This document shows positions 1 to 8,236 of a stretch of 64,000 nucleotides of DNA, piece by piece; the stretch's first letter is position 1; every line of letters starts with the position of its first letter. Under the pieces are notes generated by a model. That model was given only the letters and a program-made list of their open reading frames with translations. It did not search any database and was not told where the DNA came from. The stretch lies in NCBI GenBank assembly GCA_018401955.1, contig JAGYJT010000001.1, positions 1 to 64,000 of the forward strand, given 5' to 3'. The stretch comes from Chitinophagales bacterium (lineage in GTDB: Bacteria; Bacteroidota; Bacteroidia; Chitinophagales; CAIOSU01). Both the position numbers and the translations under genes were made by a program.

Positions 1-1770
1 TATAGTGTAGTACTTACCGTAACCGATACCGTAACTGGTTGCAGCGATGTAGCTAGCGATACGGTTACCATTTTCCACCGTGCAGTACCTGCGTTTACAA
101 CTGCTGATGTTTGCTTGGGCAGTACCGCTAGCTTTACCAACGGTACCACCATTGGCGTGGGCACTGTGAGCTACTTCTGGGACTTTGGTGACAGCACATA
201 CAGCACCGACATTAACCCAAGCCACGTATACGATAGCATTGGTATTAAAACGGTTACTTTGGTGGTGACTACTGATAACGGGTGCAGCGATACCGTAACG
301 CAAACCTTGATTGTACATCCATTGCCTGTAACTGACTTCTCAGTAGGCCCAACTTGCTTTGGCAACCCAACCGACTTTACTAACCTTACTACTATTGCAT
401 TTGGCACTACCACCTACTTGTGGAACTTTGGCGATGGTGTAACCGATACGGCTACTAACCCAAGCCACACTTATACCGTGTTGGGCAACTACACCGTAAC
501 ACTTACTGCTACCAGCAACGCTGGCTGCTCAACTGATACTAGTGTAGTAATTACCGTTCACCCTAACCCAACTGCTGACTTTATTGCAGCCAATGTTTGC
601 GAAGACGATTCGGTAATGTTTGACAACAACTCTACCGTGCCTTACGGTACTTTAACCAGTTTCTGGGATTTTGGTGATGGCTTTACCTCGGTAAGCGATA
701 ACCCTACCTATGCTTACACTGGTTTTGGCGATTTTGACGTAACCTTGGTAAGTACTAGCAACCATGGCTGTACCGATACCATTACCAAAACGGTAACCAT
801 TTACCCTAAACCGACCGTGGCATTTGATGTAGAGGATGTTTGCATAGGCGAAATTGTTCAGTTTGACAATCTTTCGGCTGTGCCTAACAATGGCATTATT
901 GCTGATTTGAGGTGGTTCTTTGGTGATGGTGCTGTTTCGTTGGAAACCAGCCCTGACCACTTGTACACTAGCCCTAGCATCTATGAGCCTTACTTGGTAG
1001 TTACCTCTACCCAAGGTTGTACTGATACCTTAAGAAAAACAGTTGTAGTGCATGAGTTGCCACCTGCAAACATACAAGCATTAGGTCCATTGGCGTTCTG
1101 CGATGGCGGTAGCGTTGATCTTCGTGCACCTGCTGGCCAAGCTGGCTATGAGTGGAGCACTGGCGAAACTACACAAACTATCACCGTTACTACATCTGGC
1201 GTTTATACGGTAACGGTAACTAGCATATTTAACTGTACCAACGTTGATAGCATTGAAGTTATCGTATGGCCATTGCCAATAGCTGATGCTGGAAACGATA
1301 CCACCATAAGCAAAGGCTACAGTGCACAATTGAACGGCAGCGGTGGCAATGACTACGAATGGTCACCAATGGAGACATTGAGCAACCCAAGCATTGCTAA
1401 CCCAATTGCGACACCACTTGAAACTACTACCTATACATTATTGGTAACTGATACCAATGGCTGCCAAGACACGGATGAGGTTACAGTATTTGTAAACGAG
1501 GATTACCTTGTAGAAGCGACCAACACCCTTACCCCTAACGGTGACGGTAAAAACGACTTCTGGTATATCATAAACATCGAAACCTACCCAGATGTGGAAG
1601 TGCTCATTTTTGATAGATGGGGTACGGAGGTATTCGCAAGCAAAGCATACAACAACGAATGGGACGGTACTTATAAGGACAATAAGCTACCAGAAGGAAC
1701 CTACTATTATGTAATCCGCTTTGAAGGCTCTGACCGCTTGTACAAAGGGGCTGTAAACATTCTTCGCTAA
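1..1770 (+). CDS. PKD-repeat protein with gliding-motility C-terminal domain (5' truncated)
   Basis: The frame is open from base 1; the ORF-track start at 115 is an internal TTG, so the gene begins outside the window. At least four PKD repeats are visible from their W-x-FGD cores (FWDFGDS, LWNFGDG, FWDFGDG, RWFFGDG). Two shorter repeats with YEWS cores follow, then a C-terminal domain of about 85 residues containing TPNGDGKND, FDRWG and WDGTYKD. That tail is the CHU_C / gliding-motility-associated domain (type B T9SS sorting signal). The product is therefore a surface or secreted adhesin-like protein exported by T9SS. A PorP/SprF gene starts 21 nt downstream, the usual pairing for type B cargo such as SprB/SprF. 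The ligand cannot be predicted. Confidence 0.93.
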   Translation, partial: YSVVLTVTDTVTGCSDVASDTVTIFHRAVPAFTTADVCLGSTASFTNGTTIGVGTVSYFWDFGDSTYSTDINPSHVYDSIGIKTVTLVVTTDNGCSDTVTQTLIVHPLPVTDFSVGPTCFGNPTDFTNLTTIAFGTTTYLWNFGDGVTDTATNPSHTYTVLGNYTVTLTATSNAGCSTDTSVVITVHPNPTADFIAANVCEDDSVMFDNNSTVPYGTLTSFWDFGDGFTSVSDNPTYAYTGFGDFDVTLVSTSNHGCTDTITKTVTIYPKPTVAFDVEDVCIGEIVQFDNLSAVPNNGIIADLRWFFGDGAVSLETSPDHLYTSPSIYEPYLVVTSTQGCTDTLRKTVVVHELPPANIQALGPLAFCDGGSVDLRAPAGQAGYEWSTGETTQTITVTTSGVYTVTVTSIFNCTNVDSIEVIVWPLPIADAGNDTTISKGYSAQLNGSGGNDYEWSPMETLSNPSIANPIATPLETTTYTLLVTDTNGCQDTDEVTVFVNEDYLVEATNTLTPNGDGKNDFWYIINIETYPDVEVLIFDRWGTEVFASKAYNNEWDGTYKDNKLPEGTYYYVIRFEGSDRLYKGAVNILR

Positions 1771-1791
1771 ACCACAGGAAACGGACTAACC

Positions 1792-3282
1792 ATGAAAAAG
1801 CTGTTTATCATCATAGCATTTGCCGCGGCCGCTTTCACAGGCTTACAGGCTCAACAGATACCACTTTACTCACAATATTGGTATCACCCATTCCTTTATA
1901 ACCCAGCGCTCACCGGTGCTAGTGGCGATGCGCAGTTGTACTTTATTTATCGCCGCCAATGGGCTGGCTTTAATGAAGCACCTGAAACGCGCGCCATGAC
2001 CTTTGATATGCCCGTAATGAGCAACAAAGCAGGTTTTGGCGGATATGTGTACAACGACCAAAGCAGCATTTTCCGCCGTTGGGGAGGTAGCTTTACCTAT
2101 GCTTACCACATCAACTTTGCCGAAAACCACCGTTTATCAATGGGGCTTTCTGCCGGTGGTCAAGCCATCAGTATCAATTACGATGATGTATTTGTGATTG
2201 ACCCAACCGATGAGGTAATTATTAACGGCATTCGTCGCAACTCATACTTTGAGGCAGGCTTTGGTATCAATTACCAATTTAAAGATTGGACTTTGGGCCT
2301 TTCGGCTCCTAGCATTTTTGGTACTGATTTGAAGTTCTTGAGCCAAAGCGGTGTGCCGGGCTACGAATCGCAACGTCATTATGTGGCGCAAACGGCCTAC
2401 AAAATCCGTTTGGCACAGGACAAGTTCACCATACAGCCTACGGTAATGTTCCGCACTACCGAAGCCTTTAATTTCCAAATTGACGGTGGTGTATCGTTTA
2501 TGTACAAAGACTGGATTTGGTTAAACGGGATGTACCGCTACGACTATGCTGCATCAGTTGGTGGCGGCTTTAAAGTACACGACATGATTACCGTAGGGTA
2601 CTCTTACGATTTGCCAATAAACAACCTTAACGGTTACACTACTGGTAGCCACGAAATTTTGTTAGGTATTACCTTCGGCAAAAAGAAAAAAGGTGATGAA
2701 CTAAATGAAGAATTGGTTGACAAGCTAGCCGAAGTAACTGCCAAAAATGATAGCTTACTATCTGAACTTTTGGGTAAAGTTGATTCTTTAGGCGGAGAAG
2801 TGGATTCACTTAAAAATTTGCTTGAAAATGGTGAATTTGAAGGCGGTGGAGCTGACCAAGACCAACTAGATAGTTTGAACCAGCGCATTCAAAACTTAGA
2901 AGACCAATTGCAAAGCAAACTTGACTCATTGCAAAATCAAGTAAACAAAACCGTTGATAAAGTTAACGACCAAAATGAAGAGCGTACCCGCATAGTGGAC
3001 GAGGATGACCTTGAATACAAGCGCGGTGCTACCCTTGGTAACTACTTTATGGTAGTAGGTTCGTTCCGTATTGAGCAAAACTCATACAATTTCCAAGAAC
3101 AGTTAACCAGAGAGAACTTCAAGGCAGGTGTTGTTTACGATAAGAAACGTAAATGGTACTATGTTTATCTATCGCAGCCAGATAACTGGGAGAAAGGCCT
3201 GGAGCAATTGTTCAAACTACGCGAAGAGAACGAGCGTTTCCACGATGCATGGATCCACATTATGGAGAAATCATTTAAGTAA
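1792..3282 (+). CDS. PorP/SprF-family outer-membrane protein with coiled coil and SPOR-like C-terminus
   Basis: Signal peptide at residues 1-20 (ends LQAQ), then a PorP/SprF beta-barrel (about 21-297) opening with the family signature of a YSQYW-type segment and LYNPALTGASG. Ordinary family members end near 300-340 residues. This one runs to 496: a hydrophilic coiled coil with repeated DSL heptads (about 303-395), then a globular tail (about 410-496; NYFMVVGSF, WYYVYLSQPDNW) resembling a SPOR fold. In the family, PorP/SprF proteins help type B T9SS substrates reach or attach to the surface. The tail could tether the barrel to peptidoglycan or to another periplasmic component; that is inference. 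It lies 21 nt after the PKD gene, so the two are probably cotranscribed. The ATG at 1792 fits the signal peptide. Confidence 0.9.
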   Translation: MKKLFIIIAFAAAAFTGLQAQQIPLYSQYWYHPFLYNPALTGASGDAQLYFIYRRQWAGFNEAPETRAMTFDMPVMSNKAGFGGYVYNDQSSIFRRWGGSFTYAYHINFAENHRLSMGLSAGGQAISINYDDVFVIDPTDEVIINGIRRNSYFEAGFGINYQFKDWTLGLSAPSIFGTDLKFLSQSGVPGYESQRHYVAQTAYKIRLAQDKFTIQPTVMFRTTEAFNFQIDGGVSFMYKDWIWLNGMYRYDYAASVGGGFKVHDMITVGYSYDLPINNLNGYTTGSHEILLGITFGKKKKGDELNEELVDKLAEVTAKNDSLLSELLGKVDSLGGEVDSLKNLLENGEFEGGGADQDQLDSLNQRIQNLEDQLQSKLDSLQNQVNKTVDKVNDQNEERTRIVDEDDLEYKRGATLGNYFMVVGSFRIEQNSYNFQEQLTRENFKAGVVYDKKRKWYYVYLSQPDNWEKGLEQLFKLREENERFHDAWIHIMEKSFK

Positions 3283-3314
3283 CTAGTTGCTAGTGATTAG
3301 TAACTAGCACTTAC
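3280..3314. repeat. Degenerate 7-nt tandem array (TAACTAG family)
   Basis: Consecutive 7-mers read TAACTAG, TTGCTAG, TGATTAG, TAACTAG and a decayed CACTTAC. The TAA of the first unit is the stop codon of the PorP gene. GCTAGT at 3290 and ACTAGC at 3304 can pair as a small hairpin. Similar sequence recurs at 40508-40535. Function unknown. Confidence 0.7.
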
Positions 3315-3334
3315 AAATAATTACCACCAACCAT

Positions 3335-3368
3335 AAATGGGCTACTCGCAAGGGTAGCCCATTTTTTT
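3335..3368 (+). terminator. Intrinsic terminator after the PKD-PorP operon
   Basis: An 11-bp perfect stem (AAATGGGCTAC with GTAGCCCATTT), an 8-nt loop and a T7 run on the + strand form a classic rho-independent terminator. The rest of the gap to 3485 holds no gene that I can see. Confidence 0.9.
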
Positions 3369-3485
3369 GTGCAGTCCTCCCTAAGCGATTACTTAAAAGT
3401 CAATTTAGTAAAAATCAACCTTTAGCTATGCTGCTTTGGTTGAAACAAGAGTAACCCAATACTCAAAATAACTATCTTAGCAATC

Positions 3486-4949
3486 ATGAAAATTGATTAT
3501 CAGGTAGGTATTATTGGTGCTGGTTTTGGCGGCTTGGTGGCGGCATTACGTCTACAAAAAGAAGGCAACAACTCCTTTGTGATTTTTGAGAGAGCTGCAG
3601 AGGTTGGTGGCACCTGGCGCGACAATGTTTACCCCGGTTGCGCCTGCGACGTACCCTCGCACCTATACTCGTTTGCTGATGAGTTGAACCCAAACTGGAG
3701 CCGCGCTTTTAGCACCCAACCAGAAATACTGGAGTACATAAAAGCGGTGGTAGATAAAAAGGGCTTGCGCCAGCATATTCGCTTTAACAGCGACATTACC
3801 AGTCTAAAGTTTGTTGAAGAATATGGTCTTTGGGAGGTTACCGACCGTAACGGTACCATTACGCATGTAAAAATGGTTATCGCTGCCACCGGGCCACTTA
3901 ACCGCCCCAACACGCCCAAGTTTAAGGGTATGGAACTGTTTGAAGGTAAAGTGTTCCATAGTGCGGAATGGGACAAGAGCTATGACTTACGTGGAAAGCG
4001 AGTAGCCGTTATAGGCACAGGTGCGAGTAGTATACAGATAGTACCCAACATTGCACCAATTGTAGAGCAGCTAACGGTTTATCAGCGCACGGCGGCTTGG
4101 GTGCAAATGCGCCCCGACCATGCTTTCCCAAGCTTTATGCAGGGCCTCTTTAAAACCGTGCCTGCAGTAAATACCCTTTATAGGGAGATGATTTACTGGC
4201 GCAACGAGTTTTTTGGGAAAGCCTTTGTGGGCAATAATATGATTAACAGCATCGGATCAAAACTAGCACTTAGACACTTAAAGAAACAAGTGCATGACCC
4301 CGAAACCCGCAAAAAACTTACGCCCACTTATAAAATGGGCTGCAAGCGGGTGCTGGTAAGCAACGATTACTATCCTGCTTTCAACAGACCTAATGTGACC
4401 CTTGAAACCACCCCCATCCAAGAGTGGACTGCTAATGGCATCTTAACCACCGATGGCAAGCTACATGAGTTTGATGCTATAATTTTGGCCACGGGTTTTG
4501 TGGCTGCCGAAATTGAGCTGTATACCACCATTATTGGCCTAAACAATCGCGACCTGCTAAGCGAGTGGCGTAAAAAGGGTGCAGAAGCTTACCATGGCAC
4601 CACGGTGTCGGGCTACCCGAATTTGGCTTTCATTTTAGGACCCAACACGGGCCTTGGGCATACCTCGGTAGTACACATGATGGAAAGCCAAATGAACTAT
4701 ATAAGTGACTACCTAAAGTTATTGGAAAAGCAAGGTAGCAATGGTTACCTTGATGTGAAAGCCGATTTGCAAGATCAACACAACCAAAGCTTGCAAGACC
4801 AGTTTGAAGGTACCGTTTGGCAATCGGGCTGCCAAAGCTGGTACCTAAACCATGAAGGCAAAAACACTACACTATACCCAAGGCTAACCGTGCAATTTAG
4901 AAAAGAGCTAAAGCATTTGGATAAGAGTGCTTATGTGGTGGTGGGGTAA
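3486..4949 (+). CDS. FAD-dependent Baeyer-Villiger-type monooxygenase
   Basis: The N-terminal FAD-binding Rossmann motif GAGFGG lies at about residues 11-16. GTWRDNVYPGCACDVPSHLY is the typical flavoprotein segment. The Baeyer-Villiger fingerprint FxGxxxHxxxW(P/D) is present as FEGKVFHSAEWD, followed by a second, NADPH-binding GxGxS motif (GTGASS). A late ATG motif (ILATGF) closes the fold. At 487 residues the length is normal for class B flavin monooxygenases. These enzymes insert one oxygen from O2 into a ketone (ester formation) or hydroxylate heteroatoms using NADPH; the substrate is not predictable. The gene stands alone behind the terminator at 3335, and TATCTTAG at 3473, a near match to the -7 element, lies just upstream of the ATG. 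The cytoplasmic location is inferred from the lack of a signal peptide. Confidence 0.9.
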   Translation: MKIDYQVGIIGAGFGGLVAALRLQKEGNNSFVIFERAAEVGGTWRDNVYPGCACDVPSHLYSFADELNPNWSRAFSTQPEILEYIKAVVDKKGLRQHIRFNSDITSLKFVEEYGLWEVTDRNGTITHVKMVIAATGPLNRPNTPKFKGMELFEGKVFHSAEWDKSYDLRGKRVAVIGTGASSIQIVPNIAPIVEQLTVYQRTAAWVQMRPDHAFPSFMQGLFKTVPAVNTLYREMIYWRNEFFGKAFVGNNMINSIGSKLALRHLKKQVHDPETRKKLTPTYKMGCKRVLVSNDYYPAFNRPNVTLETTPIQEWTANGILTTDGKLHEFDAIILATGFVAAEIELYTTIIGLNNRDLLSEWRKKGAEAYHGTTVSGYPNLAFILGPNTGLGHTSVVHMMESQMNYISDYLKLLEKQGSNGYLDVKADLQDQHNQSLQDQFEGTVWQSGCQSWYLNHEGKNTTLYPRLTVQFRKELKHLDKSAYVVVG

Positions 4950-5005
4950 TTTATAGGTACGATTTAAGCGGTACATTACCAAACTTACCGTCATTGAGCC
5001 CCCAA

Positions 5006-5224
5006 CCGTCATTGCGAAAGCCCACTCTAAATCTCAATATGGATAATACCTTTCAAGGGCTTGTGGCAATCCCCTGAGCCGATGACAGGTGCCCACCAAC
5101 GCAATAATGCATGTCCAAAAAATGGAAGAAGGCAGTAGTGAAATTAACAGAGCCTATCTCTCAAGGGATTGCCACGTCGAAACTTGCACGCGAAAAGCGC
5201 GAAAGTCTCTCCTCGCAATGACGG
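5006..5224. repeat. MITE-like nested inverted repeat (CCGTCATTGCGA family)
   Basis: The outer arms are CCGTCATTGCGA (5006-5017) and its exact complement TCGCAATGACGG (5213-5224). An inner pair, GTGGCAATCCCCTG near 5063 and CAAGGGATTGCCAC near 5162, matches at 13 of 14 positions. A partial copy of the outer arm (CCGTCATTGAG) sits at 4988. I recognise this repeat type from many environmental bacterial genomes as a dispersed intergenic element, but no transposase lies within it. It fills the gap between the converging monooxygenase and S4 genes, so it may act as a bidirectional terminator. Confidence 0.8.
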
Positions 5225-5237
5225 GGAATTTCCAAAT

Positions 5238-5615
5238 TCACTTATCTCCCCTAAACTTCCCCATATCCCTGCGTTCCTTTTTAGTGGGGCGGCCTTCTCC
5301 GCGCTCACGAGTGGGAAAACGGAAAACTGAGGGCATAGCTGCACTTTGGCGCTCTTCTGGTGGAGTTAGGTCTTCATAGCACAATTGCGCTTCGGGTGCC
5401 CCTACTCTTTTCTCAATTAGCTTAATGATTTTGTAAGTTAAGCGCTGTTGCTCTTTCGAGATGGTAAGCGTGTCGCCTACTTTCAATTCTTTGGCAGGTT
5501 TAATACTATCACCGTTGAGCTTTACCTTGCCCGCATTACATGCATCACTAGCCAAGCCACGGGTTTTAAACAACCTTATAGCCCAAAGCCATTTATCTGC
5601 ACGTACTTTTTCCAT
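5238..5615 (-). CDS. S4-domain RNA-binding protein (Hsp15/HslR-like)
   Basis: The N-terminal S4 fold (residues about 3-65) starts with VRADKWLWAIRLFKTR and contains the GKVKLNGD loop, typical of the heat-shock Hsp15/RqcP group that binds rRNA or stalled 50S subunits carrying nascent peptide. The C-terminus is strongly basic (RPTKKERRDMGKFRG), as in Hsp15. Length (125) is close to E. coli Hsp15. The likely role is recycling or rescue of stalled 50S subunits, inferred from family. The stop lies 13 nt from the inverted-repeat element. Two tandem arrays sit in the 141-nt gap upstream of its ATG, one of them only 4 nt away, which could affect translation initiation. Confidence 0.88.
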   Translation of the reverse strand: MEKVRADKWLWAIRLFKTRGLASDACNAGKVKLNGDSIKPAKELKVGDTLTISKEQQRLTYKIIKLIEKRVGAPEAQLCYEDLTPPEERQSAAMPSVFRFPTRERGEGRPTKKERRDMGKFRGDK

Positions 5616-5619
5616 TTGG

Positions 5620-5651
5620 GTTGCGGGTTACGAGTTACGGGTTGCGAGTTA
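5620..5651. repeat. Degenerate 7-nt tandem array (GTTRCGR family)
   Basis: Four exact-length heptamers GTTGCGG, GTTACGA, GTTACGG, GTTGCGA followed by GTTA. The array ends 4 nt from the ATG of the S4 gene, inside what should be its 5' leader on the minus strand. The same unit family occurs at 42652-42738. Only two positions vary (G/A). Confidence 0.8.
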
Positions 5652-5687
5652 AATATACCCCAAAACAGCCATTTTGCTGTTTCTTTT

Positions 5688-5730
5688 CTTAGCGCCCTTT
5701 GCGCCATTATTTCTTTGCGATCGTTGCGGT
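5688..5730. repeat. Degenerate 9-nt tandem array (CTTTGCGNN family)
   Basis: Nine-nt units CTTAGCGCC and CTTTGCGCC, then a 7-nt interruption, then CTTTGCGAT and CGTTGCGGT. It lies between the GTTRCGR array and the VOC gene. The CTTTGCG core is a repeat type I have seen in other Bacteroidota intergenic regions. No function is assigned. Confidence 0.6.
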
Positions 5731-5756
5731 TAATTACGAATTGAACAACCACCATA

Positions 5757-6170
5757 CTACTTGGTAACCGCACTCCCTATTTTATGAAATACTTCATCAA
5801 CCGGCTCCCAAAGCTCAATGGCATTACCTTCTGGGTCGAGGATGTGCACAAACTTGCCGTACTCATAATATGCAATCTCATCAATTATCGTTACACCTTC
5901 TTTCTTTAGCTCACCTACTAGCCATTCCAGGTTTTCTACCCTATAGTTTACCATAAACTCCTTTTTGCTGGGCTCAAAGTACTTGGTATCTTCCGCAAAA
6001 GGGCTCCATTGGCTATAACCTCTTTTGGTACCTTCGTCAGCCTGTCGCCACTCAAATACAGTGCCCCACTGGTCGGTATTGAAACCAAGGTGCTGTTTGT
6101 ACCATTCCTTAATTTTATCTGGGTCTTGGCATTTAAAGAAAATACCACCGATGGAAGTTACACGTTTCAT
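5757..6170 (-). CDS. VOC-family (glyoxalase/bleomycin-resistance fold) protein
   Basis: 137 residues, one vicinal-oxygen-chelate domain with the two beta-alpha-beta-beta-beta modules. GGIFFKCQDPDKIKEWYKQHLG opens the fold, and the closing strand YGKFVHILDPEGNAIELWEP carries the usual His and Glu metal-ligand positions. The N-terminal His ligand expected in glyoxalase I is not at its normal place (FFKC), so the enzyme class is uncertain; a dioxygenase, isomerase or binding role are all possible. Starts at ATG 6170; separated by 108 nt from the DUF445 gene on the same strand. Confidence 0.85.
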   Translation of the reverse strand: MKRVTSIGGIFFKCQDPDKIKEWYKQHLGFNTDQWGTVFEWRQADEGTKRGYSQWSPFAEDTKYFEPSKKEFMVNYRVENLEWLVGELKKEGVTIIDEIAYYEYGKFVHILDPEGNAIELWEPVDEVFHKIGSAVTK

Positions 6171-6278
6171 GATTGGTTATGGGTTGATTGAGTTAATGGT
6201 TATTGGTAAAAATAGGAGCAATTGTATTTGGTACAAAATCAGCCCATCGCAGCCAATTAACTAATAATCGAAAACCAG

Positions 6279-6890
6279 TTACATCTTCCCCGCTAACACC
6301 AGCAGCACCTGTATTACGCCTATCATGAAGCCCAATACGGCACCGATGAGCTCAATAAACTGGAACTCTTTTTTGAGGATGCCCATAATGAGGTTCTCCA
6401 ACGTAACGGGCGATAGCAAAGAAACCTTTTGGCGTACAATCTTTTCTACATCAAAGGTACCTTCTAGGTTTTCCATATACTTATCGATAACTGCTGGCGT
6501 TACCTGCTGCACTTCTTGAAGAAACTCGTTTTTCATTTTCACCCGCGTCTTCTTGCCCAATAGCATCGACATCATTGGGTATTTGTTCGGGAAAGTCTCA
6601 TCCAGATATTGATCTACCTTGGCTTCTATGTTGGTATTTATAGAGGCTAGATTCTTAGGGTCGTTAATGCGCTCTTTAAAATCGCTCACGTTGAGCAACT
6701 CCGTCGCAACCATTTTGCCTATTTTTTCGGCCATTGCATATTGGCGCTTCGGGAAGATACCCTGAATGTCGAAAAAGAGAATACGGATTTTTTTCCTAGG
6801 GTGGAAAAGCATTTTTACGGCTATCCAGTTAGTAAACCACCCAATGGCAGCTGCAATAACTGGTAGTAAAAGATATGATAACCATTCCAT
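6279..6890 (-). CDS. DUF445 membrane protein
   Basis: 203 residues. An N-terminal membrane helix with the DUF445 signature GWFTNWIAVKMLFHP and a C-terminal helix (LIGAVLGFMIGVIQVLLVLAG) flank a helical central region rich in charged residues. This size and two-helix layout match the short DUF445 proteins of Bacteroidota. The family has no agreed function; it is inner-membrane or envelope associated. It lies 97 nt downstream of the lysoplasmalogenase gene on the same strand and may be a late gene of that operon. Confidence 0.88.
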   Translation of the reverse strand: MEWLSYLLLPVIAAAIGWFTNWIAVKMLFHPRKKIRILFFDIQGIFPKRQYAMAEKIGKMVATELLNVSDFKERINDPKNLASINTNIEAKVDQYLDETFPNKYPMMSMLLGKKTRVKMKNEFLQEVQQVTPAVIDKYMENLEGTFDVEKIVRQKVSLLSPVTLENLIMGILKKEFQFIELIGAVLGFMIGVIQVLLVLAGKM

Positions 6891-6987
6891 CTAGTCGCGC
6901 TAATGCTGTAAAACCAACTACCACATACGTGATAGCGAGGTAAATATACTAATTCAGCGGATATTGCCTAAATCTGTAATCGTTAAG

Positions 6988-7713
6988 TTATGCACCCTTG
7001 CGTGTGCCCCATGCGAATAAGTATTGTGAGGTAATGTAAGTACTCATTATTACCAACGGTGCAAAAGTGTAAGGCGTATGAAATTTGTTGATAGCAATAT
7101 TACTATCTGAGAACATAAACAGCAGTGCGCCAGCCAATACGGCACCGTAACTAGCAACTGATACCTTCCCATACCTATTGATAGCAAATATAACCATCGC
7201 CGTAATTACCGATGCATAAACAATAACCGGTATCAACATGTCGGGCTCATAGGCTTGTATTGCTGGAAGCAGAAAAGCCAACAGCCCTGCATAAGCTGCC
7301 AAAATAGGCAACACTAGCCATGGTTTTGCTTTAAGCAAAGTAGGGTGTGCGTTGTTGCTTAAATCTTTTCTAAACGAGAGCATATATAGCACATGCGTAA
7401 TCAAAAAAGATACCAGGCCTACCAGAAAAAACAGCTCCTCGTATGGTTTAAGGCTTTCCAAACGTGGCATCATCAAGTTTACATCGCCCGACCATGAAAA
7501 GATAAAGCCCACCAAAATAAGCTTTTGCACTGCGCCCAAACTTGGCCCAGAAACTTTGTAATAATACCAAATTAGAACAGGCATCAGCAATGCTTTGGAA
7601 ACCATTGCTGGTAGCAGCATTTGTGGCATATCCGCAATAAGCAATGCCTCAAACACCAAGTGTAGTATAGCTATAAGCCAGAATAGTATAGATAGTGGTT
7701 TTCCGTTAGTCAT
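6988..7713 (-). CDS. Lysoplasmalogenase family protein (YhhN/TMEM86)
   Basis: 241 residues, about eight membrane helices. The family features are visible: a conserved early loop (PMLVWYY-like PVLIWYYYK), FSWSGDVNLM with an acidic residue in a helix, and a late MFSDSNIAINKF segment with Ser-Asp. YhhN/TMEM86 enzymes hydrolyse the vinyl-ether bond of lysoplasmalogens, giving an aldehyde and glycerophospho-compound. It starts 22 nt after a lipoprotein gene and sits in one operon with two sterol-desaturase-family hydroxylases, one resembling alkylglycerol monooxygenase. The context supports ether-lipid turnover. The assignment to family is firm, the substrate is inferred. Confidence 0.88.
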   Translation of the reverse strand: MTNGKPLSILFWLIAILHLVFEALLIADMPQMLLPAMVSKALLMPVLIWYYYKVSGPSLGAVQKLILVGFIFSWSGDVNLMMPRLESLKPYEELFFLVGLVSFLITHVLYMLSFRKDLSNNAHPTLLKAKPWLVLPILAAYAGLLAFLLPAIQAYEPDMLIPVIVYASVITAMVIFAINRYGKVSVASYGAVLAGALLFMFSDSNIAINKFHTPYTFAPLVIMSTYITSQYLFAWGTRKGA

Positions 7714-7735
7714 GCAGTTGGTGGTTTATGTGGTA

Positions 7736-8236
7736 CTATTCAGTAAGCTCAAACGATTGCACCATTTTTCTGATATCATCGCCATACTTATCCTTCCGTC
7801 GTTCAAGCGTCCAACCAAGTATTTGATAATACTTTTCATTATCCTCCACAATGGCTAGATAGTACCAAATACCCTCGCCAGTAATAACGCCCTCAATATC
7901 ATACACCATGGTATTGGCACCACTAATGGAAATGCTATCATTTAATTGCACCAATGAGTCTTTAAGCACGTTGGCTATATTATTGGCGGAGAGCTTAGCA
8001 TAGTCTTCCAGCGTCAGGTTGTTCTTTGAAGTATCTAAAACCACTAAATATACGGTACGGTATGGGCTCGAGTATTGGAAAACTGCATTGGGGTGCAAGT
8101 CATCTGCCTTGCTCAAGTAATCGGTTACGCTAATTTTGAACTTACCAGGCACCTCTTTCACTTCCAACTCGCCTGTGTATTTACAAGCAGCCATGGTGGT
8201 GGCCAACAATAACATCATCCAATATTTCATGCTCAT
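7736..8236 (-). CDS. Unrecognised lipoprotein of the hydroxylase-lysoplasmalogenase operon
   Basis: 166 residues with a lipoprotein signal (MKYWMMLLLATTMAAC; Cys at about residue 18). The mature part is soluble, mixed alpha/beta, with no domain that I recognise. It resembles in layout the short lipoproteins that bind lipids or partner membrane enzymes, but I see no diagnostic motif. Its ATG overlaps the stop of the upstream desaturase gene in an ATGA arrangement, so translation is probably coupled. An alternative ATG two codons later would give MKYW and a cleaner signal peptide. Confidence 0.8.
   Translation of the reverse strand: MSMKYWMMLLLATTMAACKYTGELEVKEVPGKFKISVTDYLSKADDLHPNAVFQYSSPYRTVYLVVLDTSKNNLTLEDYAKLSANNIANVLKDSLVQLNDSISISGANTMVYDIEGVITGEGIWYYLAIVEDNEKYYQILGWTLERRKDKYGDDIRKMVQSFELTE

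Noticed and set aside
5089-5379. 96-residue ORF across the inverted repeat
   Set aside because: Runs through the MITE-like element and the antisense of the S4 gene; no supporting features.
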